DNA from: Deltaproteobacteria bacterium
GTDB taxonomy: Bacteria > Desulfobacterota > Desulfobacteria > Desulfobacterales > B30-G6
Assembly: GCA_019313725.1 (NCBI GenBank)
Contig: JAFDAT010000078.1
Location: forward strand, 1 to 10,981
Direction: 5' to 3'
DNA length: 10,981 nucleotides
Shown here: positions 1-6,078 of the stretch, piece by piece
Layout of the letters: each line of letters begins with the position of its first letter
Numbering within the stretch: the first letter of the stretch is position 1
Notes under the pieces: generated by a model
Told to the model about the DNA's origin: nothing
Database searches by the model: none
The model's input: only the letters and a program-made list of their open reading frames with translations
Program-made: the position numbers and the translations under genes

Positions 1-1044
1 CGAAGGAATACGATTCGCTATGGAAACAAACAGGTCCAGCATGTCTTCAGCGGCCAATTCAGTCAGAAATGTTTTGAAATATTCGATGAAGCCCTCAGGT
101 ATCCGATCGGCTTTCAATTGAAGTTCAAGTCCTTTAAAAAAGCCTGCCAGGGTGCCCTCGACAGCAAAATCATCGAACCAGCAGATATCATTGACCCCAT
201 CCAGCCTGTCCAGGCGCATGTGAATCGACATGTTGAGCAGAAACAGCAGCAGACCGTTCAACACCGAATCCGCACTATTTTCTACGGTTTTGAGCAACGG
301 TGCATATTGGCGAACCGTCACCAGTTTTACCCGTGGTGTCTGTTGCCCATCCCAGGCCACCACGAAATCTCCGGCAGCATGGTGCCAGGCGGAAATCTGT
401 TCAGAGGTCTCGATGTTGTAGCAGGCGGTCAGAATCATGGCCGCATGTTCACAAACTGAACGCGCCTGGTCGATCGACAGGAACAGGTTGTTGTCTACAG
501 GGTTCCAGATCCGGACACCGCTCAATTCTCCATGTTCTCTTTTGGAAATATGAAATTCATGATAATTGCTGAACCAGTCGCCCATGAACATGCTGACGCT
601 TCTCGATGCATCGACGGCTATCTCCCGGCAGGCAAACACTTTGGGCAGAAAAGGGTATCCATATTCTTTTTCAAGCCTTTTCAAGGTGTTGTATTCATTG
701 TCCAGGTATTCTCTGCCGGCATCCGACAGGGCCACATTGAGCACATACTCAGCCGGCCGGCGGCCTCCGGCAATCGTGACCCGGCTGGGATGATAAAAGG
801 CCCCATGCTTTTCCAGAAATACGGACACCCGTCCCGGGGAAGAAAACACGCCGTCCTTTAAATCTTCCCGCCCGGCTTCGACAAAGGCCTCGATGGCGGA
901 AAAATATTCACCGTAGGTCAGATTATTTAAACCATTCTGAGTGTCGGGGGGTATATCGCCATGGCGCGTAACGGGCAGGAGCCTTTTCCACAGCTTATGG
1001 TTCCGGTCTATTGGGTTGTTTTGATTGGACAGATAGAATCGCAT
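1..1044 (-). CDS. Uncharacterised protein, possibly kinase-like fold (partial, C-terminus beyond left edge)
   Basis: An uninterrupted minus-strand frame of 348 codons begins at ATG 1042-1044 and is still open at base 1. An in-frame TAG seven codons upstream fixes this ATG as the first possible start, but no good Shine-Dalgarno precedes it. The protein starts MRFYLSNQNNPIDRNHKLW. Residues about 72-140 resemble a small kinase N-lobe: beta-rich VSVFLEKHGAFYHPSRV, then a strand EYVLNVALS, a helix with NEYNTLKRLEKEY, and PFLPKVF. A hinge-like MFMGDWF follows near 152-158, and WHHAAGDFVV near 220-229 sits where a phosphotransferase catalytic loop would fall. No canonical HxD...N or DFG motif is visible, so activity is uncertain and a kinase-like fold is inference only. 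No signal peptide or membrane span is seen. Its upstream neighbour on the same strand is the TPR gene, 199 bp away. Reality of the gene is well supported by frame length and composition; the function is unknown. Confidence 0.8.
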   Translation of the reverse strand, partial: MRFYLSNQNNPIDRNHKLWKRLLPVTRHGDIPPDTQNGLNNLTYGEYFSAIEAFVEAGREDLKDGVFSSPGRVSVFLEKHGAFYHPSRVTIAGGRRPAEYVLNVALSDAGREYLDNEYNTLKRLEKEYGYPFLPKVFACREIAVDASRSVSMFMGDWFSNYHEFHISKREHGELSGVRIWNPVDNNLFLSIDQARSVCEHAAMILTACYNIETSEQISAWHHAAGDFVVAWDGQQTPRVKLVTVRQYAPLLKTVENSADSVLNGLLLFLLNMSIHMRLDRLDGVNDICWFDDFAVEGTLAGFFKGLELQLKADRIPEGFIEYFKTFLTELAAEDMLDLFVSIANRIPS

Positions 1045-1118
1045 CGCGATTTCAGAGGTGCTCTATTTTAAGCCTTAGGCCGACGGCAACAAGAGTAGAT
1101 GCCATAACATATGAGTGT

Positions 1119-1206
1119 CTAAAGTGAACTAAAGTGCCTAAAGTTAAGGAATTCTATCTTTTTTATAAATGGCAGAGCGTAGCGATTCATCAACTTTAGA
1201 TCACTT
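1119..1206. repeat. CTAAAGT short tandem repeats with inverted partner
   Basis: The 199-bp spacer between the TPR gene and the left-edge gene holds three copies of CTAAAGT at 1119-1125, 1129-1135 and 1138-1144 (periods 10 and 9). An inverted copy ACTTTAG lies at 1193-1199, followed by TCACTTGACACTTTGA. The stretch AAGTGCCTAAAGTT (1132-1145) can pair imperfectly with AACTTTAGATCACTT (1192-1206), making a long hairpin with an AT-rich loop of about 46 bases. It could be a dispersed intergenic repeat, an mRNA 3'-end structure of the TPR transcript, or an array of protein-binding sites. The repeats are seen directly; the role is not known. Confidence 0.55.
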
Positions 1207-1243
1207 GACACTTTGAATTTATTTTTTGTGTCTGGTTTCAAGG

Positions 1244-1864
1244 TTAGCGATGCGTCGCGAGCTCTTTCAGAATTTCAGGAGCAACATCATAACCCATCTC
1301 CACGGCTTTATCGGCGTTTTCGATGGCCAGTTCAAATTCACCGTTTTCCATGTAAGCGATGGCCAGATTGTTGTAGGCTACCGGAAAGTTGGGTTCCAGG
1401 TCGATCACCTTCAGGTTGGTCTTGATACACGCTTCGATCTGCCCCTGCATGAGGTAGGCATTGGCCAGGGTTGTATAGGCCTGCAGAAACTTGGGGTTCC
1501 AGCGGACTGCTTTTTCAAGAGAAGGAATGGCCTCGTCCACATTACCCATCTGCATGTGCACAAAACCGATGTTGGCATGCCCCTCTGCAAACCCGGCGCG
1601 CGCATGGATGGAGCGTTTATTCCAGTCCAGACACCCTTCCAGATCATTCCGCTGCAGGCTGATGCCCCCGAGCTGGACATAGGCTTCGGCCAGGTTCGGG
1701 CTGTTCTCGATGGCATCGAAGAGCGATAGTTCCGCCTCATCGTATTTCTTTTGGCCGAGAAGCGCCACCGCCAGGTTGTAGTGGGAATTTCCGCACTCTG
1801 GATTCGCGGCAATGGCCGCCTTTTGCTGATTTATATATTCATCTACATTTCTGGCTTTTTCCAT
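1244..1864 (-). CDS. Tetratricopeptide repeat protein, five TPRs, cytoplasmic
   Basis: This 206-residue protein is almost entirely TPR. A short N-terminal helix (MEKARNVDEYINQQKAAIAANP) is followed by five 34-residue repeats at about 25-57, 59-91, 93-125, 127-159 and 161-193. They carry the usual pattern: NLAVALLGQKKYDEA, QLGGISLQRNDLEG, NIGFVHMQMGNVDEA, TLANAYLMQGQIEA and NLAIAYMENGEFELA, with prolines at repeat ends (NSPN, WNPK, EPNF). There is no signal peptide or membrane segment, so it should be a soluble scaffold binding another protein; the partner cannot be read from the sequence. The start ATG (1862-1864) has a GAGGGG Shine-Dalgarno at 6-base spacing. It is divergent from dapA, sharing a 269-bp regulatory region with it. 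The family assignment is secure, the biological role is not. Confidence 0.93.
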   Translation of the reverse strand: MEKARNVDEYINQQKAAIAANPECGNSHYNLAVALLGQKKYDEAELSLFDAIENSPNLAEAYVQLGGISLQRNDLEGCLDWNKRSIHARAGFAEGHANIGFVHMQMGNVDEAIPSLEKAVRWNPKFLQAYTTLANAYLMQGQIEACIKTNLKVIDLEPNFPVAYNNLAIAYMENGEFELAIENADKAVEMGYDVAPEILKELATHR

Positions 1865-1989
1865 CTGGGTCCCCTCACATTAGAAACCGGTCGATTTTCA
1901 TTAGACCCGCCTCTATTCCCCTAAACATAAGTGTTAAACCAAAATCAATCCATAAGACTGTTTCGAATGTTAAAATTTATGTCAACAAC

Positions 1990-2005
1990 TATAATCACGA
2001 TTATA
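1990..2005. promoter_or_regulatory. 16-bp palindrome between the TPR gene and dapA
   Basis: TATAATCACGATTATA is a perfect inverted repeat of 7+2+7 bases lying 125 bp upstream of the TPR start and 128 bp upstream of the dapA start. Its right half CACGATTATA resembles the right arm of the hairpin just before the dapA ribosome binding site (CACGATTTTATA), so both may be sites for one dimeric regulator. This is inferred from symmetry and similarity only. Confidence 0.4.
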
Positions 2006-2077
2006 CGACTTTCAACCAGCACCTTTTTCCTTGACATCATTCTTTATAATCCTTAACCATATCGATTGCTAAAATTA

Positions 2078-2131
2078 GCGGTGAAACCGCGTATAATAAA
2101 ATCGTGGCACACGATTTTATAGAGGGAGGAG
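2078..2131 (+). promoter_or_regulatory. dapA leader: two adjacent hairpins and Shine-Dalgarno
   Basis: Two perfect inverted repeats sit back to back. The first is GCGGT-GAA-ACCGC at 2078-2090. The second is ATAAAATCGTG-GCA-CACGATTTTAT at 2096-2120, an 11-bp stem with a 3-base loop. The second ends 3 bases before a strong Shine-Dalgarno GGGAGGAG (2124-2131) for the ATG at 2134. A TATAAT at 2092-2097 overlaps the second repeat, so this could be a DNA operator over a promoter; if transcription starts further up, it is an RNA hairpin beside the ribosome site. No good -35 is placed for that TATAAT. A TTGACA at 2031-2036 and another TATAAT at 2045-2050 are only 8 bases apart and cannot form one promoter. 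Confidence 0.5.
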
Positions 2132-2133
2132 AA

Positions 2134-3174
2134 ATGAAATCAGGATGTTATACAGCCATCACCACCCCTTTTCAGCACAACGGCACAGATGTCGATTATG
2201 ACGGCCTGGCCCAACTCGTCGAGTATCAGATTGCCAGCGGCATCAGCGGCATTCTGGCCGCAGGCACTACCGGAGAAAGCCCCACCCTGCCCTGGAGAGA
2301 GCACAATCAGGTCACCGAAAAAATAATTGATCAAACGAATGGCCGATGCCTCTGCATTGCCGGAACCGGCAGCAACAATACCAAGGAGTGCCTCGCGGCT
2401 ACGAAACACGCTGCAAAGGCGGGGGCCGATGCGGTGCTTTTGGTGGATCCGTATTATAACGGTCCGAGTTCGCTTGAAATTCGAAAAGAATACGTAGCCC
2501 CTGTGGCCAGGCAATTTCCGGATCTCACCATCATACCTTACGTCATTCCGGGACGCACGGGCGCCCAGCTGTTCCCGGAAGACCTGGCCCTGCTGTTCAA
2601 GGAGTTCGGCAACGTGAATACGGTCAAAGAGGCCACCGGGAACCTGGACAACATGAAGCGTACCCGTGAGTGCTGCGGCCCGGATTACGTAATCCTGTCC
2701 GGTGATGACGGCATCACCTTCGACATGATGACCGATCCCGAGATAACCGCAGCAGGCGTGATTTCGGTTGTCTCCAATGTAGCCCCCAAAGCGGTGGTGG
2801 ACATGGTGCGGTTACTCCTCGAGGGCAACACGGATGAAGCCAAAAAATTGAAAAATGCACTGGATCCGCTCTTCGGCCTGGTCACGGTGAGCACTAAAGA
2901 GATGACTCCGTACGGGGAAGTGGTGTGCCGGGCCAGAAACCCCCTGGCCATCAAGGCGTTGATGACCATACTGGGCATGCCCTCCGGCGGCTGCCGGCAG
3001 CCTTTGGGAAAAATGTCTGAACAAGGTCTGAACAAAGTCCTTACAACCGCCAGAACAATTCAGGACCGCAATCCGGAAATTCTGGCCCCGGTAGCGGCAT
3101 TTTTTAATATCGATATCGATGAGAGACTCGGCAACAAGGCTTACACAAAAGGCCTCAGTTACCCGTCGTACTAA
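2134..3174 (+). CDS. dapA: DapA-family (dihydrodipicolinate synthase-like) class I aldolase
   Basis: This 346-residue TIM-barrel enzyme should condense pyruvate with an aldehyde through a Schiff-base lysine. In DapA the aldehyde is aspartate semialdehyde, giving the first intermediate of lysine and diaminopimelate synthesis. Visible motifs are ITTPF at 9-13, GTTGES at 44-49 (pyruvate-binding threonines), DPYYNGPS at 105-112 with the Tyr pair at 107/108, IPYVIPGRTG at 134-143 with Tyr136 and Arg141, and VKEATGN with catalytic Lys165. Arg141, which in DapA holds the substrate carboxylate, favours DapA over N-acetylneuraminate lyase. Two features are odd: the usual YNVPSRTG reads YVIPGRTG, and the protein is about 54 residues longer than the 292-residue E. 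coli enzyme, mostly after the barrel. A paralog with another aldehyde substrate is therefore possible. I chose ATG 2134 over the in-frame GTG at 2104 because GGGAGGAG sits just before it and 2104 lies inside a hairpin. The gene appears monocistronic. Confidence 0.85.
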   Translation: MKSGCYTAITTPFQHNGTDVDYDGLAQLVEYQIASGISGILAAGTTGESPTLPWREHNQVTEKIIDQTNGRCLCIAGTGSNNTKECLAATKHAAKAGADAVLLVDPYYNGPSSLEIRKEYVAPVARQFPDLTIIPYVIPGRTGAQLFPEDLALLFKEFGNVNTVKEATGNLDNMKRTRECCGPDYVILSGDDGITFDMMTDPEITAAGVISVVSNVAPKAVVDMVRLLLEGNTDEAKKLKNALDPLFGLVTVSTKEMTPYGEVVCRARNPLAIKALMTILGMPSGGCRQPLGKMSEQGLNKVLTTARTIQDRNPEILAPVAAFFNIDIDERLGNKAYTKGLSYPSY

Positions 3175-3177
3175 AAA

Positions 3178-3224
3178 TAAAGTTTAATGCCCATTTGTTT
3201 GGAACAAATGGGCATTAAACTTTA
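3178..3224. terminator. Perfect 22-bp stem-loop between convergent dapA and ykgJ-type genes
   Basis: The arms 3178-3199 and 3203-3224 are exact reverse complements (22 bp) around a TGG loop, starting 3 bases after the dapA stop. Read on the minus strand the stem is followed by TTTATTTTTA, a classic U-rich tail, so it should terminate the convergent YkgJ-family transcript. On the plus strand the stem ends in CTTTA with little extra U, so for dapA it may act more as a 3'-end protecting structure. A bidirectional terminator is the simplest reading. Confidence 0.75.
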
Positions 3225-3279
3225 TGGAACGCGGCTTCGCCGCTATTTACGCCAACGATGGGGCTAGTTTAAGAACACC

Positions 3280-3300
3280 CGTCCATACGGACGCTTTTTT
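3280..3300 (+). terminator. Small intrinsic terminator downstream of dapA
   Basis: CGTCC-ATAC-GGACG (3280-3293) forms a 5-bp stem followed at once by CTTTTTT. It lies 106 bases after the dapA stop and could be a second plus-strand terminator behind the 22-bp stem-loop. The stem is short, so strength is uncertain. Nothing else gene-like is seen in 3225-3372 apart from a GCGGC-TTC-GCCGC hairpin at 3231-3243. Confidence 0.5.
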
Positions 3301-3372
3301 CATTATCCCTTCGGATGAACCGGCTGAAAATCCTGCACCGCCGGGGAGATTACGGTTTTCAAATCAATACCA

Positions 3373-4185
3373 TCAGCTTAAGGCAGCATCAGCCTTGTTC
3401 TTCCCGGCTGTCGCTTGGGCCTGTTCTTCGGGAGTTGTTTGTTTGAAAAAGATCTCCTTGAGCCAGTCTATGCCGAACTTGAGCAGTTCGATTTCGTCAT
3501 TTTTTATCTTTTCCCGAACATCTGGATCGACATTATAGCGCTGTAGAAAGGTGCTTTCAAAAACGAACCGCCTGAACTTGTCGATATTGTAGCTGACCAT
3601 GAAAAACATCTCTTTGGCCTTGTCGGTCAACTTGATATTGGGCGGAAACGAGCGCTTTCTGACCACCAGGTCGGTCCAGTCGCTGTTGATTTCATCATGG
3701 ATATCCACGCCCTGATCTTGGCGCCATTCACGGACGGTCCACGCCTTATCCTCTTCAAAACCAAGGCAGTGCGGCTCGTTGACAAAAAAATAGAAGCCTT
3801 CAGCGTCCGCCCCTTCCTTGTGGCTGAGGGTTGCCACGCCCAAAGGGTAATAGCGGCACGTGGTAGGCCTGTCCTCATACAGAAAACAACCATCCTCCCT
3901 TAAAAAAGGGCAGGACTCTTTTGCATCGCTCCCCATTTTCAGTGTCACCATGGGCAGGTCGGTTTTTTCCAGCAGATGGGGTTCCGTGTATATGGCCAGA
4001 AACTCCTCCGAAGTGAGTTGCAGCCGCTTTTTAAGCCGTATAATATCATACGGCGTCAGGGTGATGCGTATGGCGCTGCAGCATTTTGTAAAACATTTCA
4101 CCCCCTTGTGGCATTCAAATGAGAACTTGCTGTCCGGGCCGAGTTGAACCGGGTCGATGTTGGCCATTTTATCCAAGCTTTCCAT
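3373..4185 (-). CDS. YkgJ family cysteine-cluster (UPF0153-like) protein
   Basis: This 270-residue protein carries the YkgJ cysteine cluster. The first part is C25-x5-C31-x3-C35-C36 (ECHKGVKCFTKCC). The second is C92 and C100, with C110 in the signature YEDRPTTCRYYPLG. These cysteines are thought to bind zinc or an iron-sulfur cluster; no member has a settled biochemical role that I can assign here. A further Cys is in EPHCLGF. Compared with short YkgJ proteins (about 100-130 residues), this one has an extra helical C-terminal half of roughly 120 residues (DLVVRKRSFPPNIKL onward) ending in a low-complexity Gln/Ala/Lys tail. The start ATG has a near-perfect AGGAGG (4193-4198) at 7-base spacing, suggesting efficient translation. 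It is divergent from glpA, with a 238-bp gap, and convergent with dapA. The family call is firm, the function open. Confidence 0.9.
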   Translation of the reverse strand: MESLDKMANIDPVQLGPDSKFSFECHKGVKCFTKCCSAIRITLTPYDIIRLKKRLQLTSEEFLAIYTEPHLLEKTDLPMVTLKMGSDAKESCPFLREDGCFLYEDRPTTCRYYPLGVATLSHKEGADAEGFYFFVNEPHCLGFEEDKAWTVREWRQDQGVDIHDEINSDWTDLVVRKRSFPPNIKLTDKAKEMFFMVSYNIDKFRRFVFESTFLQRYNVDPDVREKIKNDEIELLKFGIDWLKEIFFKQTTPEEQAQATAGKNKADAALS

Positions 4186-4240
4186 GTTCCTTCCTCCTTA
4201 GGGCAGCAAACCTGACGCAGGCGTGTTGTCGTTGATCAAG

Positions 4241-4268
4241 AACATATTCATCGCCCTGAAAATTTCAA
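4241..4268 (-). promoter_or_regulatory. Possible sigma70-type promoter of the YkgJ-family gene
   Basis: On the minus strand TTGAAA (4263-4268) is followed after 16 bases by TATGTT (4241-4246). Each box matches the sigma70 consensus at 4 or 5 of 6 positions. Transcription would begin near 4234, about 49 bases before the start codon. The match is modest and no upstream element supports it. Confidence 0.35.
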
Positions 4269-4323
4269 CCGCACAGTTCAGATTTATTGCCGTTTGATTT
4301 TTTATCTTTCTAATCCCTAACAC

Positions 4324-4361
4324 AGTATGATACTACCTTAAAAGTCTAAAAAGAGTTTAGA
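4324..4361. promoter_or_regulatory. Two small inverted repeats upstream of glpA, operator candidates
   Basis: AGTAT-G-ATACT (4324-4334) and TCTAAA-AAGAG-TTTAGA (4345-4361) are both perfect inverted repeats, 63 to 100 bases before the glpA start. The first contains TATGAT (4326-4331), a possible -10 box without a clear -35. They could bind a glycerol-responsive repressor, but nothing in the sequence identifies the regulator. Confidence 0.3.
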
Positions 4362-4423
4362 AACGGGCAGTTGCTTTTATAAACCATCAGGGCGGAACCA
4401 AATTGCATTGACCACCGGTACAT

Positions 4424-5986
4424 ATGGATAGTTTCCAAACACAAGTGCTTGTCATTGGCGGCGGCATCACCGGCGCCGGTATCGCCCGCGATTTATCCCT
4501 GCGGGGGGTGAATTGTATTATCGCAGAGCGCTATGACATCAATGCCGGTGCATCCGGCGCCAACCACGGGCTGCTCCACAGCGGGGCCAGATACGTTTCC
4601 AATGATGCCACCGCCGCCGAAGAATGCCGGCGGGAAGGTGAATTGTTAAAAAAATTAGCGTGCGACTGCATCGAAGACACCGGCGGCCTTTTCGTGGCCA
4701 TCCAGGGGGACGATGAAAACTTCGTGGCGGACTTTCCACACCTTTGCGCCCAATCAGGCATCGATGCGCAGGCCGTCTCGATCGAAGAAGCCCGCGAATT
4801 GGAACCGGTGCTTTCCGACAGGCTTGTCGCCGCCTACAAGGTCCCGGACGCATCCGTGGACCCCTTTAAGCTCACCCTGGACAATTTTCACCAGGCGCGT
4901 TCCCTGGGCAGCACACTGCTGCGTCACTCTGAAGTAACCGGATTCGAAATCGATGCCCAACGTATTGTCCGTACAAAGCTCAAAAACCTGTTAACCGGCG
5001 AAGATTTTTTTATCGAAGCCGAACTTGTCGTAAACGCCTCGGGGGCCTGGGCCAAAGAAATCGCTGCCCTGGCCGGGTGTTCCATAAACCTTCTATACTC
5101 AAAGGGGAGCCTCCTGGTCACCCATAACCGGGTCACACGCAAAGTGATCAACCGGCTGCGCCCATCCTCCAATGCCGACATCCTCGTTCCCGGCGGCACG
5201 GTGTCCATCCTGGGGACCACCTCCGTCAGGATCGACACCCTCGATGCCATTTTTCCCACGGTTAAAGAAATTGATTTTATTCTCGAGGAGGGTGCCTCCA
5301 TGATCCCGGCACTGGAAAAGGCCCGCTCTATCCGCGCCTATTCCGGTGTACGACCGCTTTTAGGGTCGCAGTCCACCGGCGATGACAGAAATGTAAGCCG
5401 CGGGTTTGCCCTGCTGGACCACGCTGAAAACGACCTGGACAACTTTGTTACCATCACCGGCGGAAAATTGACGACCTACCGGTTGATGGCCGAAAAGGTT
5501 GCCGATCTGGTCTGCGGCCGAATGGGTATCTCCGCCCCCTGTCTGACCCGTACGGAAGCACTCCCTTCCGGAGCAGGTGCCAAGTGGACCAAACCTGGCC
5601 TGGCGCCGAAAATGTGGGTCAAGCATCATGACCCGGATGACACCCTGCTCTGTGAGTGCGAAATGGTGCCCAAAAGCGTGGTGGACAGTCTGATCGATTC
5701 TATTCACCTTCAGAACGGCAAACCCGACCTGAAAGCGCTGGGGGTACGCAGCCGGATCGGGAAGGGCGCCTGTCAGGGGACATTTTGCGCTTTGCGCACG
5801 GGGGCCTATCTTTATGACACCGGCGAGATGGAAAACGACGAAGGGCTGGGCAGCATCAGGGCTTTTATCTCCGAAAGATGGCGGGGTATCCGGCCCCTTT
5901 TGTGGGACACCCCGCTCATCCAGGCGGAACTTCAGGAAGCCATTTATTGCGGCATGTTCGGACTGGAAATTCATGACCGCCAATAA
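4424..5986 (+). CDS. glpA: Anaerobic glycerol-3-phosphate dehydrogenase subunit A (FAD and 2Fe-2S)
   Basis: GlpA oxidises sn-glycerol-3-phosphate to dihydroxyacetone phosphate during anaerobic growth on glycerol or phospholipid-derived G3P. The 520-residue protein (E. coli 542) opens with the FAD-binding fold VLVIGGGITGAGIARDL (Gly12, 14, 17) and acidic AER. GANHGLLHSGARYV and ITGGKLTTYRLMAEKVAD are typical of the DAO/GlpD family. The C-terminal Fer2_BFD domain has CEC (Cys410, Cys412) and GACQGTFC (Cys450, Cys455), the four ligands of a 2Fe-2S cluster. This domain separates GlpA from aerobic GlpD. An in-frame TGA at 4409 leaves ATG 4424 as the only sensible start, although no Shine-Dalgarno precedes it. 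glpB follows after 92 bp on the same strand. In E. coli the complex also needs GlpC, which is absent here. Identity is strongly supported by the domain order and cysteine pattern. Confidence 0.94.
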   Translation: MDSFQTQVLVIGGGITGAGIARDLSLRGVNCIIAERYDINAGASGANHGLLHSGARYVSNDATAAEECRREGELLKKLACDCIEDTGGLFVAIQGDDENFVADFPHLCAQSGIDAQAVSIEEARELEPVLSDRLVAAYKVPDASVDPFKLTLDNFHQARSLGSTLLRHSEVTGFEIDAQRIVRTKLKNLLTGEDFFIEAELVVNASGAWAKEIAALAGCSINLLYSKGSLLVTHNRVTRKVINRLRPSSNADILVPGGTVSILGTTSVRIDTLDAIFPTVKEIDFILEEGASMIPALEKARSIRAYSGVRPLLGSQSTGDDRNVSRGFALLDHAENDLDNFVTITGGKLTTYRLMAEKVADLVCGRMGISAPCLTRTEALPSGAGAKWTKPGLAPKMWVKHHDPDDTLLCECEMVPKSVVDSLIDSIHLQNGKPDLKALGVRSRIGKGACQGTFCALRTGAYLYDTGEMENDEGLGSIRAFISERWRGIRPLLWDTPLIQAELQEAIYCGMFGLEIHDRQ

Positions 5987-6011
5987 CGTCGGAGAGGTAT
6001 GTGGTAAAACC

Positions 6012-6043
6012 CAATTCGGATATACCGGAATTGAATATTCAAT
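6012..6043 (+). promoter_or_regulatory. Intercistronic hairpin and palindrome between glpA and glpB
   Basis: CAATTCGG (6012-6019) pairs with CCGGAATTG (6025-6033) around ATATA with one bulged G. The 14-bp perfect palindrome ATTGAATATTCAAT (6030-6043) overlaps its 3' arm, so the two structures are mutually exclusive in RNA. There is no U tract, so this is not a standard terminator. It may set the relative stability or translation of the two cistrons; this is inference. Confidence 0.4.
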
Positions 6044-6078
6044 AATCAACAAATAGGTACTAAAAAAACCTGCTTTCT

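Noticed and set aside
118..861. Several plus-strand open frames near the left edge
   Set aside because: They lie opposite a continuous minus-strand frame that runs off the window and has far better protein character.
1119..1144. CRISPR array from the CTAAAGT repeats
   Set aside because: Units are 7 bases with 2-3 base gaps, far too short for repeats and spacers.
1226..1729. A 167-codon plus-strand open frame opposite the TPR gene
   Set aside because: It mirrors the TPR coding sequence and has no protein-family features of its own.
2031..2050. TTGACA plus TATAAT as a dapA promoter
   Set aside because: The boxes are only 8 bases apart, too close for a sigma70 promoter.
2104..2133. GTG start adding ten residues to the DapA-family protein
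   Set aside because: The GTG lies inside a hairpin with no ribosome site, whereas ATG 2134 follows GGGAGGAG and fits the family N-terminus.
1868..2133. Lysine riboswitch upstream of dapA
   Set aside because: The hairpins are short and simple; the large conserved five-helix junction of the lysine riboswitch is not visible.
5360..6052. A 230-codon minus-strand open frame opposite glpA
   Set aside because: It is the antisense shadow of the GlpA C-terminal half, whose 2Fe-2S motifs are clear on the plus strand.
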